Source of the DNA: Micromonospora sp. MA102
Lineage (GTDB): Bacteria > Actinomycetota > Actinomycetes > Mycobacteriales > Micromonosporaceae
Length of the DNA stretch: 64,000 nucleotides
NCBI RefSeq assembly: GCF_025460765.1
Contig: NZ_JAMWEG010000025.1
Location: 1-64,000, forward strand
Direction: 5' to 3'
The translations under genes were made by a program, and so were the position numbers. The notes beneath the pieces are model-generated. The model was not told the DNA's origin, made no database searches, and saw nothing but the letters and a program-made list of their open reading frames with translations. Of the stretch, positions 16,790 to 25,217 are shown one piece after another; within the stretch, counting starts at the first letter, position 1; every line of letters begins with the position of its first letter.

Positions 16790-17090
16790 GTGGCGACATC
16801 GGCATTCGACTCCTCCGTGCTCACCGTCGGGGTGTCCTCGCCGCGGCAGCCGGTGCCCTGCTGCTCGCCGGCTGCGGGCAGCAGGGCGAGCGGCCGGAGG
16901 AGTCGTCGGCCAGGAGCGCCCCCAGCAGCCCGGACCCGGTCGTCGGCGCCGCCCTGGAACTGACCGGCCGGGGTCCCGCGCCTAGCGTTCCCCAGCAGCG
17001 GGCCCTCGACGTCGGCGCGTCCGGCTGCGCGACATCGGGCGGAGCCTCGCCGGCGCCGCCGAGCGGACCGCCGCCGAGTCGGACGGGTGA
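16790..17090 (+). pseudogene. possible frameshifted lipoprotein gene remnant
   Basis: A GTG at 16790 opens MATSAFDSSVLTVGV in one frame, while the lipobox LLLAGCG (codons 16858-16878) lies in another. Adding one G to the GGGG run near 16829-16833 would join them into a plausible lipoprotein signal peptide followed by QQGERPEESS. A third frame ends in a helical-looking RLRDIGRSLAGAAERTAAESDG and a TGA at 17088-17090. At least two frame changes are needed, so it is either a decayed gene or an assembly error in G-runs. No further identity can be given. Confidence 0.35.
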
Positions 17091-17163
17091 TCGTCTGGGG
17101 TGCCACACCAGCTGCGGCGCGGTCACCGGCCGGCTGCGCAGCGTGCCGGACGGCGGACAGCGA

Positions 17164-17198
17164 GAAGCGCCCGGTGGCCGATGGCCGCCGGGCGCTTC
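17164..17198 (-). terminator. terminator of the conservon operon
   Basis: GAAGCGCCCGG (17164-17174) and CCGGGCGCTTC (17188-17198) form a perfect 11-bp stem with a 13-nt loop. It lies 9 bp beyond the stop of the GTPase gene. No U-tract follows, as is usual in high-GC actinomycetes. Confidence 0.75.
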
Positions 17199-17207
17199 GT
17201 CACCGGG

Positions 17208-17822
17208 TCAGGCGGGGGCGACGGCCCGCGAGCGCCGCATGGTGAGCACGTACTCGACAAGCGAGATCAGCACGTGCTTCGTCGACTCACGGTTACGGGC
17301 GTCGCAGGCCACCACCGGCACGTCCGAGGAGATCGCGAGCGCGTCCCGGACGTCCTGCGGGTCGTGGTACTGCATCCCGTCGAAGCAGTTGATGGCCACC
17401 AGGTACGGCAGCCGCCGGTGCTCGAAGAAGTCGATGGCGGCGAAGCAGTCGGCCAGCCGACGGGTGTCGACCAGTACGACGGCGCCGATCGCACCCCGGA
17501 CCAGTTCGTCCCACATGAACCAGAACCGCGTCTGACCCGGCGTACCGAACAGGTACAGGATCAGATCACGATCGATCGAGATACGACCGAAGTCCATGGC
17601 CACCGTGGTCGTCGTCTTGCCCGGCACCTGCCGGGTGTCGTCGACGCCCACGCCGGCGGAGGTCATGATCGCCTCGGTGGTCAGCGGCGTGATCTCCGAG
17701 ACCGAGCCGACGAGCGTCGTCTTGCCGACGCCGAATCCACCGGCGATAACGATCTTCGCCGACGTCACGCGCCCGCTCGGGGCAGGCGGCCGGTGCGACA
17801 TGTCAGAGCCTGCGAAGTCCAC
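17208..17822 (-). CDS. conservon Ras-like GTPase (CvnD type)
   Basis: The 204-residue protein has the P-loop GGFGVGKTTLVGS near residues 27-39, a switch region with DDTRQVPGKTTTTVAMDFG, the G3-like FGTPGQTRF in place of DxxG, and VAINCFD as the G4 region. This is the pattern of the GTPases in actinobacterial conservons, related to MglA. In Streptomyces these systems link a membrane sensor to development and antibiotic production. GTG 17822 gives the family-typical MDFAGSD start and has GGAGAGGG just upstream; it overlaps the DUF742 gene by 20 bp. Last gene of the operon, followed by a terminator. Confidence 0.92.
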   Translation of the reverse strand: MDFAGSDMSHRPPAPSGRVTSAKIVIAGGFGVGKTTLVGSVSEITPLTTEAIMTSAGVGVDDTRQVPGKTTTTVAMDFGRISIDRDLILYLFGTPGQTRFWFMWDELVRGAIGAVVLVDTRRLADCFAAIDFFEHRRLPYLVAINCFDGMQYHDPQDVRDALAISSDVPVVACDARNRESTKHVLISLVEYVLTMRRSRAVAPA

Positions 17823-18180
17823 TCAGCACCCTCTCCAGCAGTTCAGTGCCCACCGCGTCGTCGGAGTCGTCCAAAATGGTCGGCTCGTGGACCGCGACCA
17901 GGCCGTCCGTCGCCATGTCGGCGATGAGCACCCGGGCCACGCCGAGCGGAAGCTGCATGCGCGCCGCGATTTCGGCGAGCGATTGCACACGTCCGTCACA
18001 CAGCGCGGCGATGTACTGGTGCTCCCGGCCCTGGCCACCGTTGCCAGTGGCAACCGACCGGCCGCGCACCGTCGTCTCGACGAGCGCCTCCAGGGCGATC
18101 TCGAGCCGGGGGCGGGTACGACCGCGGGTCACGGCGTATGGACGGACCAACGCTCCGGTCGGTTCGTCACGATCAACCAT
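17803..18180 (-). CDS. DUF742 conservon protein (CvnC type)
   Basis: A 125-residue protein. GALVRPYAVTRGRTRP at the start, a central winged-helix-like region CDGRVQSLAEIAARMQLPLGVARVLIADMA and the ending ELLERVLSGLRRL are typical of DUF742. These small proteins always accompany conservon GTPases; the helix-turn-helix-like core suggests a DNA- or protein-binding role that is still undefined. ATG 18180 is chosen because GGAGGT (complement of 18191-18196) lies upstream at a normal distance. It overlaps the GTPase gene and lies 100 bp after the LC7 gene. Confidence 0.9.
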   Translation of the reverse strand: MVDRDEPTGALVRPYAVTRGRTRPRLEIALEALVETTVRGRSVATGNGGQGREHQYIAALCDGRVQSLAEIAARMQLPLGVARVLIADMATDGLVAVHEPTILDDSDDAVGTELLERVLSGLRRL

Positions 18181-18280
18181 GTCGCCGCTCACCTCCTTCG
18201 TACCCGGCACCGGCTCGCCCCGGTGGCATTCGTCCTTGTCGTAGTTGTTGCCGCTTCTGACCCACCGGTCAGCGCGTCGT

Positions 18281-18685
18281 TCAGCCCATCATCCCGACAG
18301 CCGTACGCGGCTGCGGGGTCAGCGCGTCACCCACCCGATCGACGAGCAGGGCCATCTCGTAACCGACCTGCCCCACGTCGCAGCTGCGCGCCGCGAGCAC
18401 GGCGAAGGACGAGCCGTCCGAGATGGACATCAGGAACAGGAAGCCGTTGTCCATCTCGACGACGGTCTGCAGCACCGCCCCGCCCTCGAAGCAGCGGGCC
18501 GCGCCCTGGGTCAGGCTGACCAGGCCGGACGCGATCGCCGCCAACTGGTCCGCGCGGTCCCGCGGGAGATCACGGGACGAAGCGAGGAGCAGGCCGTCGG
18601 CGGAGACGGCGACCGCGTGCGCCACACCGGGCACCCGGTCGGCGAAGTTGGCCAACAGCCATCCGAGATCCTGCGTAGTAGTCAT
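18281..18685 (-). CDS. roadblock/LC7 domain protein (CvnB type, MglB-like)
   Basis: A 134-residue single-domain protein. WLLANFADRVPGVAHAVAVSADGLLLA, the RDRADQLAAIASGLVSL helix and FAVLAARSCDVGQVGYEMALL are characteristic of actinobacterial roadblock/LC7 proteins. By analogy to MglB it would act as a regulator of the adjacent GTPase. ATG 18685 overlaps the stop of the sensor gene (ATGA), giving translational coupling. It belongs to the four-gene conservon operon. Confidence 0.93.
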   Translation of the reverse strand: MTTTQDLGWLLANFADRVPGVAHAVAVSADGLLLASSRDLPRDRADQLAAIASGLVSLTQGAARCFEGGAVLQTVVEMDNGFLFLMSISDGSSFAVLAARSCDVGQVGYEMALLVDRVGDALTPQPRTAVGMMG

Positions 18686-21600
18686 CCTTGTTGCTCCTTC
18701 TGCCCGCTCCCGGCCACTGGGCCTGAGCCAGACTGCGAGGACTGCTGCCCGCCCGGAGTCCCCTCCGGGCCGGTGGAGTTGCTGTCGGTCGGGTTGGTAC
18801 GCCCCCGCTGCACGCCCCGATGGTATGCCGAGAGCAGACCCCGTACGCCTTCCGGCGTCCGGCGCTGCACCGACGTCGACGGCTTCTCGATGCCACCGGG
18901 CACGAGTTGCGCCATCGGCGTCCGCTTCGGCAGGCCCTTCTGGGTGGTCTCCTCGACCGGGACCTCGGTGGCCGCCGAGGCGGCCCGCCAACCGTCGTCG
19001 GCCGCGGTCTGCCAACCGGGCTGCGGCGGGGCGGCGGGCTGCCGGGTCGGCAGCGCACCGGCGTAACCGGGACGGGCACCCCCGTTCGTCGAGCCGTTGT
19101 CCTGCGGCGCTCCGCCGGCCGTCGGAGTCTGTGCCATCGGTGCGTTACCTGTCGTCCCGGGTGGTGTCTGCCGCACGGCTCGACCGGCGGCGTCGACCTT
19201 GGCGAACTGCTGGGTCGCGGCGCCGTTGGTGGCCGCCGGCTGCGCTGCGGCCGCCTCCTCGTTGGGCCCCGGCCGGCGGGTGCGGAACCAGGCCGACTCG
19301 AGCTCCCGGAAGATGGGCAGCTCCATCGTCTCGTCCGCATACCGCTGGCGGTTGCCCGGCTGCTGCGGGGTTGCCGGCCGCGGCGCGGGGGCCGGTGCCG
19401 GTGCCGGCCGGTTGACGGCCGGTGGCGTCTCCGGGCGGGTGACCCGCGGCAGCTCGGTGGTCATGTCCAGGCCGGCGGCGAGTCGCTCCGGCACCGCCGG
19501 AGCCGCGGCCTGCTCGGGCGTGGCGACCGGCGGCCAGACCGGCGGGGCACCGACCTGCGGCGCCGGAGCCGGCGGGGCGGAACGCGGCGGCATCTGGTTC
19601 GCCGGAGGCACCGAGACGGGGTGACCCGCGGCCGGCCCGGCCGACACGGGCTGACCGGAGACCGGCGCTCCCGACACCGGGTAACCGGAGACCGGCGACG
19701 CCGACACGGGGTAGCCGGAGGCCGGGTAGCCGGAGGTCGGGTAGCCGGAGGTCGGGTAGCCGGAGGTCGGGTGACCCGAGACCGGGACACCGGAGACCGG
19801 CGGCAGCGGCGGCGCCGACACCGGCGGGACCGGCGGGGCCGAGACCGGAGGCGGGTTGTATGGCCGGGCCTCCGGGCTGCTCGGCAGCTGCCGCGGGATG
19901 GCCGGCTGCTGACCGGTGGAGGCCGGGTCGGCCTCGGCCGGGTTGCGCCGCTGGGGCAGCGGGTCGATCGGCTGGCCGTTCGGGTTCCGCGGCGTGTAAC
20001 CGTCACCGCCGGCCAGGGGGGCGGCGCCGGTCAGGGGGCCGGCGCCGGTCAGGTCGGACCAGGCCGGCATGGACCGCGCCCCACCCGCGTTGGCCGGGGT
20101 GCCGGAGCCGTTGCGCGACGCCGGGTCGAAGGACCGCCCGCCCAGGGTGACCTGGTTGCCGGATGCACCGGGGTGCGGGGCCGGCGGCGGGGTGTGCGGG
20201 CCGTTGCCCAGGGCGGCCAGGGCGCCGAAGGCCGGCGCGGGTCCGCTCTGGCCGAACGCCGGGGCGGGACCGCCGTGCTGCGGGCCACCGGCCGGAAGGG
20301 CCGGCGCGGGCTGGCCGCGACCGGCGAGGGCCCGCGGCACCAGGACCGAGGTGGGCAGCGTGACGTCGGCGACGGTGCCCCGGTCGGCGCCGGGCCGCAG
20401 CTCGACCTTGACACCGTGCCGGGAGGCCAGCCGGGCGACCACGACCAGGCCCATCATCCGGGAGACCGCCACGTCCACCTGCGGCGGCGTGGCCAGCCGC
20501 TCGTTCAGGTCGCGGAGCTGCTCGTGGCTGATGCCGATGCCCCGGTCCTCGACGTAGAGGGAGGAGCGGTCGCCCACGCGCCGGGCCTCCACCATGACCT
20601 GCGAGTCCGGCGGGGAGAAGGCGGTGGCGTTGTCGAACAGCTCGGCGACCAGGTGCACCATGTCGTTGACCGCGTGCGCGGCGACCTCGATGTCCCGGTC
20701 GATCACGCCGAACTCGATCCGGGTGTAGTGCTCGACCTCGGACTGGGCGGCGCGGAGCACGTCGATCAGGGCGGCCGGCTCGCGCTGCACGCGGGTGGAG
20801 TCCGCGCCGGCCAGGACCAGCAGGTTTTCGTCGTTGCGGCGCATCCGGGTGGCCAGGTGGTCGAGCTGGAACAGCTCGGCCAGCCGGTCCGGGTCCTCCT
20901 CGCCGCGCTCCAGCCGGTCCAGGTGGCCGATCAGCCGGTCGACCAGGATCTGCGACCGGCGGGCCAGGTTGACGAACATGGTCGCGACGGAGGCCCGCAG
21001 GGCGGCCTGTTCGGCCGCGGTCCGGACGGCCTCCAGGTGGACGGCGTTGAACGCCTCGGTCACCTGGCCGAACTCGTCCTTGCTGCGCACCGGCAGCGGT
21101 TCGGCGATCTGGTTCGCCAGCTGCACCGGGGAGAGCTGCCCGGTGACCTGCGGGTCGCGCAGACGGGCCACCGCCTGCGGCAGCCCGTACTGGGCCACCG
21201 AGAGGGCGCCCTGGCGCAGGTCACGCAGCGAGCGGGCCATGGAGCGGGCGACCAGGTACGCGAAGAGGATGGCGAGCAGCAGCATGCTCAGCAGCAGGCC
21301 GGTCTCCAGGAAGACCTGGCGCTGCACGTCCGAGCGGAGTTCGTCGGCCTGCTTGACCACGTCGCTGTCGAACTTCGACTCGACGGTACGGACCAGCTTG
21401 GCATGGCCGACCATCGCGGCGTCCCACTGGTCGGGCCCGAAGGAGATGCTCGTCAGTGCCCCGGTCTCGTTGCCGGAGATCTGACCCTCGTAGGAGGACA
21501 CCTCGCGCAGGTCGCCCCCGGCGACGGTCTGCTGGTAGAACTCCTTCTCGGACCCGTTGGCGACGGCGGTGAAGGACTCGACAGCCTGCTGCTCGGCGGT

Positions 21601-22311
21601 GACGGTGGAGAGGTAGTCCTTGCGCAGGGCCTGGTCGAGCCGGCCGCGGTCGAGCGTGAGGTGCACGACCACCCGACGCTGGGAGAGGAACTCCTTGCTG
21701 CGGGCGACGGCGGCGGCGGCGCGCATCCGGTCGCTCAGGTCGCTGTCGCCGGCGAGCTGGGTGCTCGAGTCACGGACCGCGAGCAGCTCGCCGATCACGG
21801 TCTCGTACTGCTTGACCGCGAAGCTGCTCGCCATCTTGCCGTTGAAGACCTGACTGCGGGTGCCGGGCAGGTCTTCCAGGTCCTGATCGATCCCGTCAAG
21901 GATCTTCTCCAGCGCGGGGGGCAGCTCGTCCAGCACGACGCGCTGCTCCGAGTACCGCCCCTGCGCCTTGTCGACCTGCTGGCCCGCCTGGGTGTACTCG
22001 TCGTTGTACCGGGCCTTGATCTTCGGGTCGTCGGCGCTCAGCAGCAGTACGGCGGCCGTCCGCTCGTCCTGCAGCTTGTCGACCAGATCACCTGAGTAAT
22101 CGATCAGGGTGGCCAGGTTACCGGCCCGGTTGGCATTGTTGAGCGTCTCCAGGTGGTCGACCAGACCGCTGGTGCCGACCACGACTGTCGCGATGGTCGG
22201 CACGATCATGATCAGGCCGAGCTTGGACCAGATCGGCATGTCGCGGAGCCGGCTGGCCGGCCGGCTCAGACGCGACAGGAAGGAGCCCGCCGTCGTTGGC
22301 CGTTTGCTCAC
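18682..22311 (-). CDS. conservon sensor protein, NIT-domain histidine-kinase-like (CvnA type)
   Basis: A 1209-residue membrane sensor. After a short cytoplasmic start, TM1 lies near residues 31-51. An extracellular helical nitrate/nitrite-sensing-type domain spans about 55-330, TM2 about 336-356, and a HAMP-like stretch follows. The ATPase domain shows the N-box ELFDNATAFSPP and G-box VEDRGIGIS. Dimerisation helices contain LFQLDHLATRMRR rather than a classic H-box, so phosphorelay activity is doubtful, as in other conservons. Residues about 640-1000 are a Pro/Ser-rich tail with SGYP repeats. SAWF (1006-1009), DDGW, GLPKRTPMAQLVPG (1126-1139) and YHRGVQRG (1163-1170) form a C-terminal module shared with the facing IS110-like protein. 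Start GTG 22311. Confidence 0.92.
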   Translation of the reverse strand: MSKRPTTAGSFLSRLSRPASRLRDMPIWSKLGLIMIVPTIATVVVGTSGLVDHLETLNNANRAGNLATLIDYSGDLVDKLQDERTAAVLLLSADDPKIKARYNDEYTQAGQQVDKAQGRYSEQRVVLDELPPALEKILDGIDQDLEDLPGTRSQVFNGKMASSFAVKQYETVIGELLAVRDSSTQLAGDSDLSDRMRAAAAVARSKEFLSQRRVVVHLTLDRGRLDQALRKDYLSTVTAEQQAVESFTAVANGSEKEFYQQTVAGGDLREVSSYEGQISGNETGALTSISFGPDQWDAAMVGHAKLVRTVESKFDSDVVKQADELRSDVQRQVFLETGLLLSMLLLAILFAYLVARSMARSLRDLRQGALSVAQYGLPQAVARLRDPQVTGQLSPVQLANQIAEPLPVRSKDEFGQVTEAFNAVHLEAVRTAAEQAALRASVATMFVNLARRSQILVDRLIGHLDRLERGEEDPDRLAELFQLDHLATRMRRNDENLLVLAGADSTRVQREPAALIDVLRAAQSEVEHYTRIEFGVIDRDIEVAAHAVNDMVHLVAELFDNATAFSPPDSQVMVEARRVGDRSSLYVEDRGIGISHEQLRDLNERLATPPQVDVAVSRMMGLVVVARLASRHGVKVELRPGADRGTVADVTLPTSVLVPRALAGRGQPAPALPAGGPQHGGPAPAFGQSGPAPAFGALAALGNGPHTPPPAPHPGASGNQVTLGGRSFDPASRNGSGTPANAGGARSMPAWSDLTGAGPLTGAAPLAGGDGYTPRNPNGQPIDPLPQRRNPAEADPASTGQQPAIPRQLPSSPEARPYNPPPVSAPPVPPVSAPPLPPVSGVPVSGHPTSGYPTSGYPTSGYPASGYPVSASPVSGYPVSGAPVSGQPVSAGPAAGHPVSVPPANQMPPRSAPPAPAPQVGAPPVWPPVATPEQAAAPAVPERLAAGLDMTTELPRVTRPETPPAVNRPAPAPAPAPRPATPQQPGNRQRYADETMELPIFRELESAWFRTRRPGPNEEAAAAQPAATNGAATQQFAKVDAAGRAVRQTPPGTTGNAPMAQTPTAGGAPQDNGSTNGGARPGYAGALPTRQPAAPPQPGWQTAADDGWRAASAATEVPVEETTQKGLPKRTPMAQLVPGGIEKPSTSVQRRTPEGVRGLLSAYHRGVQRGRTNPTDSNSTGPEGTPGGQQSSQSGSGPVAGSGQKEQQG
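19711..19785. repeat. 15-bp tandem repeats coding for PTSGY units in the sensor tail
   Basis: Four in-frame units close to GTAGCCGGAGGTCGG lie at 19711-19725, 19726-19740, 19741-19755 and 19756-19770, with a degenerate fifth to 19785. On the coding (minus) strand they give repeated SGYPT/SGYPA peptides. Weaker copies extend the pattern on both sides (about 19620-19830). Copy number could change by slippage without breaking the frame. Confidence 0.85.
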
Positions 22312-22337
22312 GTCACCGCCCTCGCATTACCGCGTCC

Positions 22338-22382
22338 GGCGTTGCCCGTGGGCAACGCCGAGCGACCGACCCGGCGGGTCGG
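22338..22382. promoter_or_regulatory. two adjacent inverted repeats in the conservon leader
   Basis: GGCGTTGCCC-GT-GGGCAACGCC (22338-22359) has perfect 10-bp arms. Six bases on, CCGACCC-GGC-GGGTCGG (22366-22382) has perfect 7-bp arms. Both lie 27-71 bp before the sensor start. They could be an operator pair or RNA hairpins in the mRNA leader; the sequence does not decide. Confidence 0.5.
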
Positions 22383-22503
22383 ACCTCCGAGATTCCATCA
22401 CGCCGCCCCGCAAGAAGAAAGCCCAGGTTGTTCCTCGCCGGAGGTGTGATGAGATGTTGATGCAATTTGATAGCAATCCGTCTGGCCGGAGTCACTGAAG
22501 GTA

Positions 22504-23109
22504 ATGGAACACCCGCACCGCGTCGTCCTGCTCGCTGGCCCTTCCGGCTCCGGAAAGTCGTACATAGCCCAACGAACTGGGCTTCCCGTCCTCTGCCTCG
22601 ACGACTTCTACAAGGACGGCGATGACCCTACGTTGCCGCGTCGGAACGGAGAGGTGGACTGGGAGTCACCGCTGTCCTGGGATGCGGACACGGCGGTGGA
22701 AACAATCGCCCGACTGGCTCGGCACGGCAAGGCCGAAGTGCCGGTTTATGCGATCGGCGCGGACCGTCGGGTGGCCACCCGGCCATTCGACGTCGACGGA
22801 TCGCCACTTTTCGTCGCCGAAGGGATCTTCGCCGCCGAAATCGTGGCGGAGTGCCGCCGCCGGGGCCTGCTCGCCGGGGCGTACGCGCTGCGCCGCCCCC
22901 GCGGCGCGACATTCGTACGCCGGCTCGCCCGCGACCTGGCCGAGCAGCGCAAGGCGCCCCGCGTGCTGATCCGGCGCGGGGTCGCCCTGCTGCGGGCGGA
23001 GCCGGCAGTGCTGCGTCGGCAGACCGGGCTGGGCGCCGAGGCGGCCCGGGCCGGGCAGGTGCTGCGCCGGGTGGCCGCCCTGCTCGCCGGCCACCCGCGG
23101 CAGCCGTGA
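22504..23109 (+). CDS. uridine-kinase-like P-loop kinase
   Basis: A 201-residue protein. The P-loop GPSGSGKSYIAQ lies near residues 12-23, followed by LCLDDFYKDGDDPTLPR, which matches the substrate-binding DDFY segment of uridine kinases. VDWESPLSWD and the segment LFVAEGIFAAEI also fit. The protein likely phosphorylates uridine/cytidine or a related small molecule. ATG 22504 has AAGG shortly upstream. The stop abuts that of the convergent adenosine deaminase gene with no gap. The upstream 190 bp hold an AT-richer patch (about 22450-22480) that may include its promoter. Confidence 0.8.
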   Translation: MEHPHRVVLLAGPSGSGKSYIAQRTGLPVLCLDDFYKDGDDPTLPRRNGEVDWESPLSWDADTAVETIARLARHGKAEVPVYAIGADRRVATRPFDVDGSPLFVAEGIFAAEIVAECRRRGLLAGAYALRRPRGATFVRRLARDLAEQRKAPRVLIRRGVALLRAEPAVLRRQTGLGAEAARAGQVLRRVAALLAGHPRQP

Positions 23110-24183
23110 TCAGCCGATCAGCTTGGCGTACGCCGGCTTGATGACCTCGTCGATGATCTTCAGTCGCTCGTCGAACGGGATGAAGGCGCTCTTCATCGCG
23201 TTGATGGTGAACCACTGGAGTTCCTTCCAGCCGTAGCCGAAGGCGTCCACCAGCAGGGCCATCTCGCGGGACATCGAGGTGCCGCTCATCAGCCGGTTGT
23301 CGGTGTTGACCGTCACCCGGAAGCGCAGGTCGCGCAGCAGCCCGATCGGGTGGTCGGCGATCGACGCGGCCGCCCCGGTCTGCACGTTGGAGGAGGGGCA
23401 CAGCTCCAGCGGGATCCGCTTGTCCCGGACGTACGCGGCCAGCCGGCCCAGCACCGGCGGGTTCCCGGGCGTGATGTCGTCGACGATCCGGACGCCGTGC
23501 CCGAGCCGGTCCGCGCCGCACCACTGGATCGCCTGCCAGATCGACGGCAGCCCGAACGCCTCGCCGGCGTGGATGGTGAAGTGGAAGTTCTCCCGCTGGA
23601 GGTACTCGAAGGCGTCCAGGTGCCGGGTGGGCGGGAAACCCGCCTCCGCGCCGGCGATGTCGAAGCCGACCACCCCGGTGTCCCGGTGCCGCACGGCCAG
23701 TTCGGCGATCTCCTGCGACCGGGCCGCGTGCCGCATGGCGGTGAGCAGCGTGCCGACCCGGATCGGGGTGCCCGCCTCGGCGGCCAGGGCACTGCCCTCC
23801 CGGAAGCCGGTGACCACGGCGTCGACCACCTCGTCCAGGGTCAGGTTCTGCTCCAGGTGCTGCTCCGGGGCGAACCGGACCTCGGCGTAGACCACCCCGT
23901 CGGCGGCCAGGTCGAGCGCGCACTCGCGCGCCACCCGGCGCAGCGCGGGCCCGGTCTGCATGACCGCCACGGTGTGCGCGAACGTCTCCAGGTAGCGTTC
24001 CAGCGAACCCGAGTTCGCCGCCTCGGCGAACCAGCGGCCCAGCGCCTCCGGATCGGTGGTGGGCAGCTCGTGGCCGGCGTCGGCGGCCAGCTCGACGATC
24101 GTCGCGGGCCGCAGACCGCCGTCGAGGTGGTCGTGCAGCAGCGCCTTCGGGACCTTGACGATGTCCTCGTACGAGATTGCCAT
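23110..24183 (-). CDS. add: adenosine deaminase
   Basis: Zinc hydrolase converting (deoxy)adenosine to (deoxy)inosine. The 357-residue length is standard. Metal and catalytic motifs are present: HDHLDGGLRP (near 17-26), the HAGE tetrad around residue 200, GHGVR, and CPSSNVQTGA near the substrate pocket. ATG 24183 has a TAGGGT -10 box (24190-24195) 6 nt upstream and no ribosome binding site, so it is probably leaderless. It is convergent with the uridine-kinase-like gene, both in nucleoside salvage. Confidence 0.95.
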   Translation of the reverse strand: MAISYEDIVKVPKALLHDHLDGGLRPATIVELAADAGHELPTTDPEALGRWFAEAANSGSLERYLETFAHTVAVMQTGPALRRVARECALDLAADGVVYAEVRFAPEQHLEQNLTLDEVVDAVVTGFREGSALAAEAGTPIRVGTLLTAMRHAARSQEIAELAVRHRDTGVVGFDIAGAEAGFPPTRHLDAFEYLQRENFHFTIHAGEAFGLPSIWQAIQWCGADRLGHGVRIVDDITPGNPPVLGRLAAYVRDKRIPLELCPSSNVQTGAAASIADHPIGLLRDLRFRVTVNTDNRLMSGTSMSREMALLVDAFGYGWKELQWFTINAMKSAFIPFDERLKIIDEVIKPAYAKLIG

Positions 24184-24234
24184 GCACCGACCCTAGTCAC
24201 CGAGCGTCGGAGAGCGGCATCGGACCGGGCCGGC

Positions 24235-24648
24235 TCAGGGCCGCCAGCCGTACACCCGCTCGACCGTGAGGCGGAGCACCAGCCGGCCGTCGGCCACCAT
24301 GGCCGCCCGGTAGTCCGCCCAGTCCGGGTGCTCGCCCCGGATCCGCCGGTAGACCTCGACCAGTTCCTCGACCGTGGCGTCGTCGGCCGCCGCGGCCGGC
24401 GGGCTGAGCGTCACCCGCCCCTCGGCCACCGCGTACGCCCCGCCGTCCGGGGTGCTCACGTGGAAGCTGGCCCGCGGATCGCGCCGCAGGTTGCGCACCT
24501 TGGCCCGGTCGCCGGTCGTGGAGCAGCGGATGAGCCCCGGCTCGGCCAGGTAGTCGAGGTTGGAGAGCTGCGGCCGGCCGTCCCGGCGCAGGGTGACCAG
24601 CACCCCGCGCCCCCGCTCGCCGAACAGTTCCCAGAGCCGGGCGGTCAC
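24235..24648 (-). CDS. PPOX-class F420-dependent oxidoreductase
   Basis: A 137-residue split-barrel flavin/deazaflavin protein. The segments GVLVTLRRDGRPQLSNLDYL, IRCSTTGDRAKVRNLRRDPRASFHV and EELVEVYRRIRGEHPDW are typical of actinobacterial PPOX-class enzymes annotated as F420-dependent. The reaction and substrate are unknown. GTG 24648 overlaps the stop of the preceding NADPH-dependent FMN reductase gene (GTGA). It is the last gene of a three-gene set starting with the YczE-like gene under the MarR operator. Confidence 0.85.
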   Translation of the reverse strand: MTARLWELFGERGRGVLVTLRRDGRPQLSNLDYLAEPGLIRCSTTGDRAKVRNLRRDPRASFHVSTPDGGAYAVAEGRVTLSPPAAAADDATVEELVEVYRRIRGEHPDWADYRAAMVADGRLVLRLTVERVYGWRP

Positions 24649-25217
24649 GCCGCCACCGCCCGCAGCGGGGCGAGCGCCGCGGCCAGCCGGGCGACCTGGT
24701 CGAGCATGAGGTCGGCCGCCTCGTCCCGCCCGGGATCGGGCAGCAGCTCGCCGGCGTCGTCCAGCGCCTGCCGCAGGAAGATGGTCACCGCCTCGTTGAC
24801 CGGCACCATGTTCAACGTGGTCACCACCTGCTTGACCATCTGGACCGCACGCAGGCCACCGGACGTCATGCCGTAGCTCACGAAGCCCACCGGCTTGTGC
24901 CGCCACTCGTGGTAGAGGTAGTCGATCGCGTTCTTCAGCGGCGCGCTGAAGCCGTAGTTGTACTCCGGCATCACCAGCACGAAGGCGTCGGCGGCAGCGG
25001 CGGTCGCGCTCCACGACCGGGTGTGCTCGTGCAGGTAGATCCCCTCCGAGGGGTGGTGCGGCTCGTCGTGGAACGGCAGCCCGACCTCGGCGAGGTCGAC
25101 CAGGCGTACCTCGTCGAAGCCGGCGTGGCGGACGGCGGCCGCGGTGAACCAGTCACCGATCCGCCGGCCAACCCGGCCGGGTCGGGTGCTGGCGACGATC
25201 ACGTTCAGACGGGGCAT
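24645..25217 (-). CDS. NADPH-dependent FMN reductase family protein
   Basis: A 190-residue flavodoxin-fold protein. VIVASTRPGRVGRRIGDW is the FMN phosphate loop, LVMPEYNYGFSAPLKNAIDYL is the diagnostic PEYN segment, and VSYGMTSGGLRA follows. Such enzymes reduce quinones, azo dyes or metals with NADPH; the physiological substrate cannot be told. ATG 25217 has AGGAG at 9 nt. The start overlaps the 3' end of the YczE-like gene by 13 bp, and the 3' end overlaps the PPOX gene. Confidence 0.88.
   Translation of the reverse strand: MPRLNVIVASTRPGRVGRRIGDWFTAAAVRHAGFDEVRLVDLAEVGLPFHDEPHHPSEGIYLHEHTRSWSATAAAADAFVLVMPEYNYGFSAPLKNAIDYLYHEWRHKPVGFVSYGMTSGGLRAVQMVKQVVTTLNMVPVNEAVTIFLRQALDDAGELLPDPGRDEAADLMLDQVARLAAALAPLRAVAA

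Larger units (their letters stand above)
16657..17207. other. 551-bp gap between convergent units
   Basis: No intact gene is visible between the IS110-like gene and the conservon GTPase gene. The stretch holds the remains of a lipoprotein gene (16790-17090) and, at its right end, a strong hairpin (17164-17198). The rest is GC-rich sequence without recognisable signals. Confidence 0.6.

Noticed and set aside
19620..19830. Direct repeats that could suggest a CRISPR array
   Set aside because: Units are adjacent, 15 bp, without spacers, and code for a repeated peptide in the sensor tail.
18820..22095. A 1091-codon plus-strand open frame opposite the sensor gene
   Set aside because: Mirror of the repeat-rich sensor sequence; no start signal and no domains.
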